Positions 45,346-57,786 are shown, counted from the stretch's first letter. The stretch: 64,000 bases of DNA from Anisus vortex (GCA_949126835.1 OX421506.1:24823301-24887300); one strand, 5' to 3'. Translations and numbers: made by a program. Notes: generated from the sequence alone by a model not told the origin.

Positions 45346-46228
45346 CTGCTAAGCAGACTTTATTTTATTATGTTAGTTTGTTGTTTATAAGATCAGGCAG
45401 TATCATAGAACATCTATTATTTTATCCAGTTCATTATTGTCTTTATGTGATTATTTTGGTTTCTTTGCCATGCTTGCTGGCTAGATGTTTTAAAGACCAA
45501 GTGAAGAGCTTTTTATGAAAATTGAGATAAAATACTTGATTTTGATAGTAAATAGTGTATTATCTGAAAGATAAGAATTGACATTTCTTATTGCGCTTCT
45601 ATCCATGCTATTAAATTAGCATGCTCAGTGCGATCTTTGTGTGATTTGCAGTGGCAGATGTATTAGCCAAAGAGAAAGGTTAATACAATTATTTATACAA
45701 AATATCAAAGAGTTTTAGTTTGTTGTATTTCCGGCCCATCAACATCTCAGGTTATATAAGACCTTTTGTTAAGGTTGTTGTCATGTTTTTCTTGTATCCA
45801 TTTTGTTGTTCTTATATCTTTAAATTCTGTAGTACAGTTGGACGTCTTAGGTACTTTTAACACTGAAATCTAAAAAGAAACAAGAAACACTTGCTCAAGA
45901 ATACTGAGTTTTTATTATTTTTATTAGCATTATTAATACACAAATATTAAAATCTTCAAAAAATAAATTGATTAGTAATATGATACAGTACAAGAAAATC
46001 AAAATTGAAGGAAAAATAAAAGAACACAATAGCATAAAAACATAAAAAGTAATAGTAATAGGATCAAAAAAGAATATTTTTGTAAATACACACAATTTAA
46101 TATTAATGGCTTCAACAATTAAATAGATTAGCTTTCTAATACATTAGTAGAAAAAAATCTGAAGAAAAATAAATGAATACAAAGAAAAATATCAAGCTGA
46201 TTTATAAGTTTTAAATATCCAAATTGAT
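45346..46228. other. No gene; LINE tail copy at 45730-45855
   Basis: AT-rich. 45730-45855 is an inverted copy of the I-like LINE 3' end at 43610-43735 (GATGTTGATGGGC.GGAAATACAA and AACATGACAACAAC read on the minus strand). Confidence 0.6.
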
Positions 46229-46672
46229 TTATTCTATTTCATCATTCCCTCTTACTTCTTTCTGAACTGTATCTTTTCTTCTAAGATTTCTATAAAAACT
46301 TACTTCTTCAGGCAGGTAAATATGTTTGAGGAGTTCAATAACATCATTAAACTTGGCTGTTTTCATGGGCAGAAAGGTTACATAGGCCAGATTTGGCTTC
46401 AATGCTAAAAGTGTGCTCAGTTTTTGCCCACCTTTTAAAAGAGTTATTTGCTCAGAGCAAACTAAAGTAAATGAAATTCGGCTTACTTGCTCATGCTCCC
46501 TCTCAAACTAAAAACATTTCATATAGAGAAAACCATTATATTTCTCTTTTATTTGGTGACTGTTGATAGCATCATAATCTTCGCAATCACCTGCTGGTAT
46601 GGTAATGCCACTACATTGAACAACACCGGATAGACCACCTAATAAACAATGGCTCTCGAACTACACAGTCAG
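46229..46672 (-). pseudogene. Unrecognised coding remnant with one internal stop
   Basis: A minus-strand frame without an ATG runs from about 46672 to a TAA at 46229, with a single TAG near 46510. It reads like protein. The upper part has GITIPAGDCEDYDAINSHQI; the lower part has ISFTLVCSEQITLLKGGQKL and IYLPEEVSFYRNLRRK. The upper end runs into the plus-strand LINE tail at 46655, which may have truncated it. I recognise no family. It could be the C-terminal exon of a gene or a piece of a DNA-transposon protein. Confidence 0.45.
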
Positions 46673-47065
46673 AATTACCATCTCTTGCAGATATTTTCAG
46701 TTCAAGGTGCCTGTCTATGATTGATAAAATCCTTCAAGATCATGTACACCCGCTCCAGGTAATTACATCATATCTAGTCGAAGTGGTCGGCTTCTTTCAG
46801 TAAGGCAAGGACAGACACAATTAGGAATTCTTTTGTTCCACTCTCAGTAAGAATCATCAGTCAGCCAAGAAATACAATAGCTGACTCCTAAATGATACTT
46901 TTTCTTGTATGAAAAATGGTTTTATAGTGTGCGAGAATGTCTATTGTGCTTGAGTACAAATTGTTATTTAATATTGTTATTTAAGTACCGGTATGCTGAA
47001 AGACTGAATTTATGTAATCAAGTCACATTAACATTTATTTGGACCAATAAAGTAATCTTATCGTT
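46655..47065 (+). pseudogene. LINE 3' end, coding tail and 3' UTR
   Basis: Translation gives the last residues of a LINE ORF2 (ELPSLADIFSSRCLSMIDKI, then HPLQVITSYLVEV), then stops, then a 3' UTR shared with 28275-28520 and ending at AATAAAGTAATCTTATC. 5'-truncated. Confidence 0.7.
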
Positions 47066-48744
47066 AATGCTTTTTTGAAATCAAGGACTTTGACTATGGG
47101 GGTTCCATCAAGTTATTCGTCACTGGATTTTTAACATAAACAGCAGTAAAATGTTTCTTTACATCTGTTGTTTTGATGAGCGACACCTACTCTGAGGGTA
47201 ATGTAACTCTTTAATTTTTCCTTCTTCTCTTCTCTATTCGGCCCAAATTTTTATCACAGGGCATGTGGCTATGGCCTGGGATGGGAAAGTTAATTAAAAC
47301 TTTTCTGATGGAGGCATGTGTGCATACAATACTTTCTACTTTGCAAGTATGCATATAATTTCCGATTTTTATTTTGTAAAAAAACTGTTATCCACAAATA
47401 TTACCGATTGAGTGATGGTAGCGTGGAGCCCAGTAATGACCAAGACAAGAAATTACTTCATTTGGTCCATTGGCAGCAAAATGTTCACCATAAACATACA
47501 CAATCAATCACAGTGTCACGTGACACGAACGCACAACTTGTTGTCTTTTATAATACTCTTGTACTATCCCAGTTAAAGGTAGTGACGCGCTGCTGTATCC
47601 ACGCCAACTTTAGCAGCCTCTGTAGCTTCAGTAGTTTGAATATTAAACATATCAGCTTTTCTTATGTGCAGCTCATGTTGAGTCTGGAGCTCCTTAGTGG
47701 TATTAGTATCACTTGTAGATTTAGCAAAAATATTTTCTTTTTCCTGTTCTGTAAACATTGCCAAGCATTTACATCAGCAATCTACTATATAGGCTTCACT
47801 GGCTGGTTTTTGTCTATCACCATAGGAGGTATGTGCTTCTCCTAAGAAAAAAAAGTTTTCAAAGATTAGTAATAGGCCTGATATTAATATATTAATAGTT
47901 AATAGTAGTAGGCCCCTATATTATTCTTCTATTTGCCAGTCTGCAGAGCTGTTGCTCTCTTGTAGTCAATGCCAGACAAACGTATTTACATGTCTTTTTT
48001 TCAGTTGGAAAAAAAGCATGACAGACACAACAAAATTAACAGAATAAGAATGCCCCTATATTATCAAGAAAGGAAAATATCGTAACAATGATCCTAATGA
48101 TGAGTTGTGAATATTAAGCCTAGGTCTACAATTAACTAGAATATAATGTATGTTACTTTAAACACACACACACACACTTTAAATATTAACACAAAGGCAG
48201 GGCCTTCACAAGCTTATGAGCAAAAGTTTCTGCGCCGCCCCCTTGCATACTGCTTGTTTTGTGCTATTTTTGCTATATTTAGACTACATCTGCCGCCACC
48301 CTGGAAGTGTCGCCCCCGGGCATATGCCCCCACTGCCTAATCCTATGTGAGGGCACTGCTCACTAAGGTATAAATAACTTTTAATGACCTAGGACCTAGA
48401 TCCTAGATTGTCCCATTCGCAACCTGTTAAAACATAGGTCTTTAGTCAAATGTAAAATCTAACTAGTTTTCTCTAAAATAAGTAATAAGTAATACAATTA
48501 AACAAAATATTCTTCCCTTAACTTTAACTGCTTTAATAACTTTTTTTTTCATTTATCTGGTGTTGTCTTTTTCTAGCTTTAGTCGGAGACTGTAGCTTAT
48601 TTGCATCCAGGCCATTGTTTTAGTATTTTTAGAGATATTAAACCAGAAATATGATTGACTTAAGGGACTTCAAAACCTTTAGCACTAAAAAGTTGACGAC
48701 TTTTAAAAACAAATTGTAAAATTAATATTTACACAGTACATAAA
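47066..48744. other. No secure gene
   Basis: The minus-strand frame 47764-47573 (EQEKENIFAKSTSDTNTTKE, then HELHIRKADMF) has a protein-like, charged composition. It may be a decayed transposase-associated exon, but there are no splice sites or motifs to support it. A short CA run lies at 48165-48178. A GC-rich patch at 48190-48350 with CAGGGCC and GGGCACTG ends may be a hAT remnant, without matching target octamers. Confidence 0.4.
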
Positions 48745-49365
48745 TAAAAACAAGAAAACCATAAAAACGAAGTTTTCATTATACTCGAAAAATCGAAGCA
48801 AAGTTTTGCTCCCACGACGCATGATTGCAGACAGACAGACAGACAGAAATTGCAACTTAAAATAAAGGAAGTAACAAGAAAACCATAAAAACGAAGTTTT
48901 CATTATACTCCCTTTATTTGCAAACTAAGTTTACCATCATGTAATTAAATAATTGATTGACTACTGGAAATGAAACGTACAGAAAAATATCTGTGTCGCA
49001 AATCTCAAAAATATCTCCTTACTCAGTATGAATTGTTCTAAAAATAATCTTAGCGCATACTTTTTTTTTCTAGCTTTACGCCGAAAAAGTATAAAAAGTT
49101 GCACAGGCATTTTTAACGCGAAATCAATATATTTCTTATACTTTCCTTTTAAGAAATGAATATTGTCATAAATGTAGTATTATTAAGTCGTTTTAACTGA
49201 AAATTTAATAGGATGTATTGTTAGACGCCCCAAATCTGCTATCCTAATTTCAGCTCGATCGGACCACGGGAAGTGGTCGACAAATCGAAGCCAATTTTTG
49301 CACCCTCGACGATTGCAGACAGACAGACAGAAAGAAATGCAACTTAAAATAAAGGAAGTAAAAAC
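48745..49365. mobile_element. MITE with CCCTTTATTT-type ends, two tandem copies
   Basis: A short, internally deleted copy (about 48745-48870) is followed directly by a longer one (about 48870-49365). Both begin AACAAGAAAACCATAAAAAC and end ACTTAAAATAAAGGAAGTA, with ACAGACAGACAG before the end. The long copy shares TTTCAGCTCGATCGGACCAC with 41838-42345. Confidence 0.65.
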
Positions 49366-49669
49366 AGACAATAATAAGGAACGCTGTTTAGTTTCATTTT
49401 GACAAAAATGTGACTTGGGAACTTTTCGCACTGAAACGTTCTTAATATAAATGTTTGACTAAATAAGGTAGTATTTTTACAGATCCTTTTAAAAAATCAA
49501 TAAATTCAAAGGGAAGTTATCGAACAATTACTTTTTAAAAGATCTTTATTATATTTAGTTCCCTTTTTATATTTATAATTGTTTTTTTATTGTTTTCTAA
49601 ATTTGCTTTTTTAGTTATTAAATCTCGTGTAATGTGCTTATTGAGTAAGAATTTTTTAATTCATTGGTT

Positions 49670-50450
49670 CCATAGTCTCGAAAGACGATTAGATTTGCGC
49701 TCCTGTGATTTGGCCAGCCCTGCAAAATTGACTGTGTCTGTGGAGACCTATCCTTGAGAGACAGGCTCTATCGCATGTCTGGCACTTGAAAGCTGGACCG
49801 TTGGAGATTGTTAGGGGCAGCCTACTTTTCTTCGCTGCTCGTTTAGCCTTCGCCAAAAGGCGAAGTTTGCCCTCTGCCGCATTTATACCGGTGTGTAAGG
49901 TGCCTCTCCAACTATTTCTGTGCTGAGCAAAGTTCTCCCAGTTTCCGACCTCTACATCTATAGCCTTTAGGTCACGTTTGCAGACGTCCTAGAACCTGAG
50001 TTGGGGGCGGCCGGTAGCTCTCTTGCCTTCCGCGAGCTCAGCATATAGCAGGTTTTTTGGGATTCGCCCATCCTCCATCCTGGAAACATGGCCAAGCCAC
50101 CGAAGACGTCGTTGGAGAAGGAGAGTGATCATGCTAGGTATGTTAGCCCGTTGCAAGACCTCGTTGTTTGTTATGCGGTCCTTCCAAGATATCCCAAGTA
50201 TGCGTCTGAGGCAGCGCATGTGGAAAGAAGAGAGTCTCTTTTCTTGCGATGCGTACAGGGTCCAAGTTTCGCTGGCGTACAGGAGAGTGCTGATCACACA
50301 TGCACGAATGACAGCTATTTTTGTATTAATAGACAGCATCATGTTGGCCCATACTCTTTGCGTTAGCCTGGATAAAGTCGCGGAAGCCTTGCCAATGCTC
50401 CTGCTGATTTCTGTTTCCAGTGATAAATCGGTGGTGATGGAATTTTTAAA
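49670..50450 (-). pseudogene. LINE fragment: RT C-terminus with C2H2-like finger
   Basis: Minus-strand translation shows VISTLLYASETWTLYASQ, LRRILGISWKDRITN, RRLRWLGHVSRMEDGRIPKN and KRATGRPQLRF. After one stop it continues to a zinc-finger-like end (CQTCDRACLSRIGLHRHSQF, then C). This order is standard for the C-terminus of a common animal LINE group. 5'-truncated near 50450, where TLSRLTQRVW is still readable. Confidence 0.8.
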
Positions 50451-51059
50451 TTATAGACCAACTAAAGAGGTTTTTCTAAAACAGACAAGATATTTGGAAT
50501 AGCCTCATACGGAATTTACGTTTGAGAAAGAAAATAAATAAACAAAACTCAAAGCTATAAAATGTTACGGCCAAAGCCCGAAGTGCGGCCAGATCGCGAT
50601 CTGGCCGAGGCGCTTGGCCAATGTCCGATGTGCTTGAAATTGCTAGTGCTTACGCTACTTTTGCCGGCCACTTCGCGATGTGGCTGGCAATCCCTGGCCA
50701 ATGTCCGATGTGCTGATACAAGAATGTTCGGTAGGCGGCACAGGTGTGATGGCGGCTTGCATAAGGTAGCAAGAACAGTGATACATACGCTGTGAAGATA
50801 ATTTTCTGTTCATCTTCTGCTTTTCAGAGAAAATCCTGCCGAAATGGTCACTAATTATCAAGGAAATTAATTATCACACGATTTAGTAAACTAATAATAA
50901 AACTATCTACCTGGATAAAAACACCATTTGCGTCATAAATTGACTGGATGGTGTCTGTGAGTAGAGGAACAACTTTTGATAATCCACAAAGGTGGTCAGG
51001 TCAGGCAGGAGCGACCGTATTTTTATCTAGCCATTGTCCGCGTGGACTAGTTTCATAAT

Positions 51060-51715
51060 AATAATAATAATAAGACTTGTATAGCGCATATCCCGTTTGA
51101 AACAGTTCTAATCGCTGTCAACAGTTACAGACATAGTACAGACAACGAATAAAGGACAAAAATATATAAAGGAGAAATAATAAAATAGTAAAATAATAAA
51201 CTGTTAATTGAATAGGTAGGTCTTCAGCTGGCTTCTGAAAGTGTCAAGGCTAGGGCACTGTCGAAGTTGTAGTGGGAGGGCATTTCATGCGGACGGGCCC
51301 ACGTATGAGAATGCCCGTTCGCCAGCGGACACCAGTTTCACACGAGGGATCTGAAGAGTTAGCGTATCAGAAGCCGAGCGGAGTGGACGGGATTGTGTAT
51401 AAAGCTCGAGACAGGAGCGAAGGTAGTCGGGGGCAGAGTCATTCAGGCACTTGTAGCATAGAGACGCCAGCTTATATGAGATCCGGTGGTTAATGGGTCG
51501 CCAGTGCAGAGATCGGAACAGAGGAGTAGTATGCGTCGAATTCTTCTTCTTAAGGACCTGTCGGGCAGCACAGTTCTGAACACGTTGGAGGCCCTGAAGG
51601 GAGGAGGTCGAGAGGCCAGCCAAGAGCGAATTGCAGTAATCCAAGCGGGAAAAAGGGAGAGAGATGACAAGCTTAATTAACACAAGCTACCTTGGACAGA
51701 TAGCGACGGATGGCA
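51060..51715 (-). pseudogene. 5'-truncated L2-like LINE copy, nested
   Basis: On the minus strand SRLDYCNSLLAGLSTSSLQG and TPLFRSLHWRPINHRISYKL match the C-terminus of the LINE at 23380. The 3' UTR (AGACTTGTATAGCGCATATC, read on plus) ends in an AAT repeat at 51056-51075. It is inserted in the GTTACGGCC element, so it is younger than that. Confidence 0.8.
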
Positions 51716-52330
51716 GCAATGTTTCATGTGTTGCATAAACATGGGTGGGGCCGCCAGTCGCAATGACAAAGAGCGTGTTTGATTTTATGAAAAGAGATAG
51801 AGATGGAGTGTCAATACTGTACAGGACAGGGCCATCAGTGTTCTCGTGACCTACACCGACGACCGGGAAAACACCCTCCCAGCCCAACCCATTGACGGAC
51901 TCTCGAAGCCACAAGCGACTGGAATGTTTGGACAAAGGGATGGGAGAGAGATACGTGTCTTTAAAGTCCACCCACTCCTTTCTCATTGGTCCATGTTATA
52001 TTTCGTGGGTAGATCTTCCTTGTGTAAAAACGCCCCATAACACGACTTCACGCACTTATTTCCTTATGGATTTTAGTTGTAACAAGTGATTATAGATCTA
52101 AAATGTACTATGATAGATGAACATGACTGATTTTGAAATTTAGTATAAATAAAGATGGATAATTTACTATAATAAACTAATTTGACTGATTTTTTAATTT
52201 ATTTTAATTAAATATTGTTAATTTACTATAATAAACTAATTTGACTGATTTTGTAATTTAGCTTAATTCTTAATCAATATAAGACTAATGTGATAATTAC
52301 GGTATATAAACTCTCAAAATCTGCTCATGA
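51716..52330. other. Interior of the GTTACGGCC element; no recognisable protein
   Basis: A minus-strand frame (51986-51687) and AT-rich repeats (ACTATAATAAACTAATTTGA twice, near 52160 and 52228) are present. No transposase signature is visible. Confidence 0.4.
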
Positions 52331-52504
52331 CCTTCTTAATCGGGCTTTGGCCGATCGCCCCTGGCCATTTCGCGATGTGGCCGGCCAAGGTCCGAAATCA
52401 AGAACAGATCGGGCTTTGGCCGGTCAAACGTGAGGTGATATTGGCCACTTCGCGATCTGGCCGGCCAGATCGCAATCTGGCCGACTTCGGGCTTTGGCCG
52501 TAAC

Positions 52505-54233
52505 ATATATAATAGATCTAGTCTAAATCTATGTTAATATAGGCATATCTACTAGATATTGGTAGGCTACTATAACATTGTTATATAAAATGTTTGACCA
52601 GACAAAGCTATAATAATTATCGAGCCATTTTAACACCTATAATGTGTATGTTAGATTACTCTAGTTTCATTGACAATACCTTTGATGGTTTACATACACA
52701 TCTATATATAGATGCAAGAATTTTTCTTAAATAGGATGAATTTGTGTACATGCGCTCCGCATTAGCTAGAGCAACCCGTCTGACAATAGTTTAGCACCGC
52801 ATTGCCTCAGAAATCCATATTTTTTTTAGTAGCCCACAGTAGGCCTAACCATAGGCCTAATATAATGGTTTTTACTGAAAAATATAGATCTAGCCTGCTA
52901 CAACAAGTCTATTATTAATTATTATTATGATATTGGGCCTAAATAATACGTTTTGTTTGGTTCATTTTATTAGTAGTCCTAAACTACAGCCTATTTTATA
53001 GGCCTAGAATATGCGAAGCCTACAGTAGGCCTATAAATGTTTTAAGCAGGGATCGGCAATCTAAGGCACGCAGTGCGATTTTTAGTGGTACTCGAGAAAC
53101 CTCCAAGATTTTTTTTCTTGATAAAGAAACAACAACAATATTTTCTGATATTTAATTAGGGGAACCAACTGTTGAAGCATATATTTCTGAATGACATAGC
53201 GCCACAGTTCATTGAGTGGGACTTGCATTACAAGAACAAGTTAAAACAATTTTTTAACTGTTAGACCGCTGGAATGGATTTGCATTGAAACTGGACATAT
53301 ATAGCTGTGAATTCAATATCAAAACATTGAACTACACATATATTCATTTATACCTATAAGTTTTACAGACGTTCCTTCAAGATTATTACGTCCATTAGGC
53401 CCAAAACTACTGCAGAGTGGCAGGAATGGGTCGGTGGAAGGGATAAAACGTTGAAGCACCGAAAGCGGAGTCTTATAAACAAAGGCAAGACTTTCAAATT
53501 CATGGACTTCTGTTATTTAATTAACACTGTTAGGCCTGACTGGCTTGGTTTTCCTACAACCTTCTTAGGAATGGATCTTTTTTTTTGTGGAGGGATTGTG
53601 GTGATTTTAAAATGCAGCAAGCTAAATTCTAAACATCTAAACAAATGAACCTCAATGTGTGCAAGTTTGCTGCAAAATGCTGAATTTTATTAAGAAATAA
53701 TAATTAGTCAGTAAACTAGTTGTATTGCTAAATAAACTTGATAGGCATCAACATAGAAACATATTTCAAAAATGTATTTTAATTAATGGTAGATAATTAA
53801 CCTGTTATATGCGCGCTGTTTCCTGTATGTTTCTTATTTTTCCTTTATAAAATAATAAATACATAACCAAAAATTAAAACTTTGAAATGCTCAAACTGTA
53901 AAAATACTTGAAATTTATATGTAAATTATATATGACGACATAATTAATTTTTACATTTTTAAACATTACACAAAATACCCAGTTTGTATGATTACTTCCT
54001 ATTCTATTCCTTGTTATTCTGCATGTAATAACATAATTAAAAACAAAATTTAATTATTAAAGAAAATGTCAGTTTCGCTGAGAACAATATATTATAGGCT
54101 GTGCACCTGTAGCTTGATCTATAACTTGTCTACTGAATGATACTTTTTTCTTTGGTTTTGCTAACAAGCTAAATAATTTGTCGTTTAAAAAAACGTAAAA
54201 AAAAATAAGTTCATATAGAGCTTGCTGACATTC
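52505..54233. other. No gene found
   Basis: AT-rich, with many GGCCTA motifs. AGCAGGGATCGGCAATCT at about 53046 resembles the left end of a hAT element, but no right end was found. Confidence 0.45.
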
Positions 54234-54241
54234 ATGGGCAC

Positions 54242-57084
54242 TAGGGTGTCCCAAAAAAATGAAGTTTTGAAATGTTGATGTCTCACCCCACAGAATATGT
54301 CTGTATGGTAACAGTAGTTAACCTGCAAAATTTCAGCTCATTTGGACGATGTTTAGAGGTCCCCCAAGAGGTTTAAAGTTCCAGATTTTGGTGTAAATTC
54401 ATTTGCGGTCAAATCTAATACAGCGTTAATGTTGCATTATATGCGAAACTGATATATTAAGTAACAAATTGATGCTTAGTATTGTTTATAATATTAAATG
54501 AAACAAAATATATAAATCTTGAATGGTTTATATTTTTTAATTTGAAATTTAAGTAAAAAATTATGAAAAACTAAGTTTTATTCATTTTGTCAAGTTAATT
54601 CTTGAAAGAATGTCAATCTGCTTGAAAAATAATAAGAAGAAATGCAATAAAGCATTCCTAATATTTATCTTGTACTTTGTACTGTAGGGTAGACAAAAAT
54701 TAAAAAAAGTTCTTCAAATTTAAATTTTAGCCAGCTGTTCACGATTACACTCTGCAAAATTTTTCCGATGTTTGTGAACCACTTGGAGCAAAAATTGTTT
54801 TTGTTCTTCGTCCTTGGTGATACTGTCATTGAAATTTTGTATCAATGCTACACCTTGCTCTGCAGAGTCATTGTTACAAGCCAGATTCTTTACAAAATCT
54901 GCTACAACTTTAAAAGATGGTGTATCTGACCATGCTTCAACAGGAACATCTAAAAAACTGGCATCAATGTTGGATGTTTCAAAAAATGTGGTAGAAGCAC
55001 GCAAATCAACAACACTTTTTGGTAGTGTTTTATGAGATGCGGTCCACGTTCTGATTGCATTGTCCGAACAAGGCCAGTTTTTTCTTTGTCCGACAAAAGG
55101 GTTGAAAATAACGCAAGCGTCGACAGTTCTGGACTCAAGTACCACGAGTGACGCACCATCTTTTTCAATCCAGTCGATCAAAGAACAGCATCATCATATT
55201 CGTATAAACGCTATATCAACAAGATATCATTCACAGGTGCATCTGCGGTGAGCCTGCATGAAAACCATGATTGAAGATAAACACCTATGGTAAACCGATT
55301 AAAGTGCTGAATACCTTGTAATTCTTGAGCTGTTAACTGAAAGATGGTTTCGTTGCCTGCAAACAATAGTTCGATTTTCAATGCATAGATTGTTTTCGCC
55401 AGCCACCTTGCCCTATGTAGGGCACCAGGTCTGCGAATGCTGACATCAAACTCCAACCCAACCATTTGTGCAGCAAGAAGAAGAAATTCCAAATAATCAT
55501 CACGTGAATGACTGACCTCAAGTTGACATTTGATCAGTTCTTTAATCGAATCGGACACAATTATCAAAGTGGCGGATCTGGCTTCGGGTGTGTGGTTTAA
55601 TTCTGGCCATTTTTCTCAAAACTTCTTAAAAAACAAAATCTCTGGTCCAGTGGATGGTCCAAGACAAACATTGAATGCATCGGAAAGGAGTACTTCCAAC
55701 ATGTGATGACGGCATGCCATCCATAATAGATTACGTCCCAGGGCTACTTCTAACAGAGTGCAAGCTCCATTGAGTCTTCCAGTATTTGAAGCCGTAGTGT
55801 CGAAGCACATGCCGATGACCATAGATTCGCACTTCCACGATTTGATATGTTCATATACTGCATCAGTAGCTGCCCGTCCTGACCCTGACCCGGATGCTAA
55901 CTTGGGAACACCAAGAAGTTTTGTAGTGCCATCGACAAGTGATGAGAGCAGGACAGGTAATCGATCGACCTTGTTGGTAACCTCTCCGGTAACATCGGGC
56001 AATAGCTTACCATCCCAATGAACAATTGATTTTGAGGGAATATAGTCTTATTTTATACGTGTTGCAGCTTGTTGACGACGAAGCTTGCGATGACGATGCA
56101 TTGTGCTCTTGGAAAATACTATGTCAGATGTCGGAACACCAGCTTCGTTGAATGCGGATGCAAGTATCTTTGTAGATTTTCTAATGCTGGTGTTTGTTCT
56201 GTCCAGCACTGCAGCAACTTTTGGTGATATGATGCTTCGTCTGCGATGTCGTGTTGCAGAATTTGTTTTGCTTGAGGATGCTGATTGGATGACAAATTGT
56301 TCTTCAGGTTCTGCATCGTCAATGGAATCCCGACAAATGGATGATGTCATAGAATGTGTGTCTGTGTCACTGACAGAACCACCTACATCCAGTTGCTGTA
56401 CTATGTCTACTGCTGACTCTACACTTGAACTTGATGGTAACCCATGGTGACAGCAATGTGATGTAGCATCTTTTGCTGCATCACCAACATCCCTGATAAA
56501 TTGTTTCTTTTATTTTGTTGTATTATTTAAAATACTAGTTTAAAAACAATTGTTTAAAATCAATGCCATGTGGTGTCTTGTAAACTTAAAACAAGATGGT
56601 CACCTTGGTCATGTGACAATAGCACTGCAGCAAAAAATAACAAGTAGAGAATAATTTCATAATTGTTTCTAGCCTGACAATTAAGCATGCTTAGTTTAAA
56701 ACAATCAAATCTTCAAAAAATATGCACAAGTTTTGCACATTAGGTATTTTATATGTTTTCTTGCATTTATTACATTTTCTAATTAAGAATCACACAATTT
56801 CAACTCTAGTTAATGGTAGCAATGAGGTAAAAATAAGTATATTTAAACTTCATTCTATTCATATATGGCATGCAAAAACTGCAAGTTATTTGAGACACGA
56901 TTCGTCTGGATTTTTATGTTGGCCTAATACTAGAATTTTAAAAGCTCTTGGGGGACCTCTAAATGTTGTTCAAATGAGCTACAACTTCACCCATTCACTC
57001 ATTGTACCCAAGAGACACAATTCAGGGGGTGAGACACCAAAGATTAAAAAAAAATTTTTTTTCGAGCATTTCTGGGACGCCCTA
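54242..57084 (-). mobile_element. hAT-like DNA transposon, full length, with transposase remnant
   Basis: Perfect 8-bp flanking duplications ATGGGCAC lie at 54234-54241 and 57085-57092. The termini are TAGGGTGTCCCA and, inverted, TAGGGCGTCCCA. Inverted homology extends imperfectly over about 130-150 bp, including GTGTCTCACCCC-type and TTTAGAGGTCCCCCAAGAG blocks. An 8-bp duplication with a TAGGG end fits hAT. It encodes one minus-strand protein (54720 to about 56498). The right flank is the head of a SINE, so it inserted into that SINE's first bases. Confidence 0.85.
54720..56498 (-). pseudogene. Transposase of the hAT-like element, broken
   Basis: Three blocks share one frame (about 56498-56048, then to 55616, then to 55211), separated by TAA at 56048 and TGA at 55616. 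After another stop at 55211, a block in a different frame (55181-54720) gives the C-terminus. Features in order: a Ser/Arg-rich N-terminus, VHWDGK (a plausible first catalytic Asp), CFDTTASNTG (a second Asp), and ACRHH, which matches the C-x2-H motif of hAT transposases. RARWLAKTIYALKIELLFAG and a C-terminal FLLQVVHKHRKNFAE follow. No BED finger or standard hAT dimerisation segment is obvious. An acceptor-like ATTTATCAG at about 56499 suggests an upstream exon. Confidence 0.7.
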
Positions 57085-57295
57085 ATGGGCACGGTGGCCG
57101 AAGGTTCTGGGTTCGAATCATGGTCCAGGCTAGGATTCTTTCCCGGGACATGAGGGTGCCCCTGAGTCCACCCTGTACTGATGGGTACCTGACACTAGTT
57201 GTGGTGATGTAAAGGCGGCTTGGCATTGTGCTGGCCACAGATCCCCTCACCTGCTGTGGTCACAGATCAGTTTGGTCCGACAGGTACTTCACTTT
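57085..57295 (+). mobile_element. tRNA-derived SINE, head shortened
   Basis: GGGCACGGTGGCCGAAGGTT, then CTGGGTTCGAATC, joins an A-box start directly to a B box, so the region between the boxes is deleted. The body (CACCCTGTACTGATGGGTAC, TTGTGCTGGCCACAG, TTTGGTCCGA) matches the other SINEs here. Its first bases are part of the target duplication of the hAT element to its left. Confidence 0.75.
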
Positions 57296-57786
57296 GCTGA
57301 TTTCCAGGCTGTTTGCTGTTGATAAATGATTTTGAAATCCTATTTTGGCACACTATTAACAATTGGTTGCCTACCTCTGCACTAGAAGGCTCATCTTTTA
57401 ATATATTACTAACAAAACATAAACCTGATAAGTAAAAGTAATTCCTTATATCACATTAATGTATTACATGTTTTTAGCTATAAAAGTCTATCTCTGTGTC
57501 CAGTTTATTTCCTATTCTCAAATCACTTACCTAGCTTTCAATTCTCATGACTGACCATTTTCCTACTCAGGTGACTGAGTTCCCTAAGATATATAATGAA
57601 TACTTCTAACCACCTCTGTTTAGTGCTGTCACTTTAGTAAATTTATCAGTGACAGACGGTAGCATTTGATCCAAATATATTCGACGTTACGATTTTAAAG
57701 TGTATTTAACTAATGTTTAAACTAAGTTTAAAAAAAAAAAAAAAAACTATTACTAAAGTTAATACATGCTTATGTTTTGTCTGTAG

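Larger units (their letters stand above)
50564..52504. mobile_element. DNA element with GTTACGGCC termini and GGCC-palindrome arms
   Basis: The left end GTTACGGCCAAAGCCCGAAG and the right end CTTCGGGCTTTGGCCGTAAC are perfect reverse complements over 20 bp. Both continue into arms that contain a 20-bp palindrome-type unit (GGCCAGATCGCGATCTGGCC on the left) and further GGCCA.TTCGCGAT.TGGCC units near 50670, 52362 and 52445. A left-arm unit GGCCAATGTCCGATGTGCT occurs twice. No transposase is seen. A truncated L2-like LINE (51060-51715) sits inside. No target duplication could be settled (AAAAT before, ATATA after). Confidence 0.7.

Noticed and set aside
47318..47845. Plus-strand 175-codon frame
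   Set aside because: Low-complexity Phe/Ser/Cys-rich translation with no domain; the opposite strand has a more protein-like stretch. Probably chance.
53043..53070. hAT-like left end CAGGGATCGGCAATCT
   Set aside because: No matching right end or octamer duplication was found, so the element cannot be delimited.
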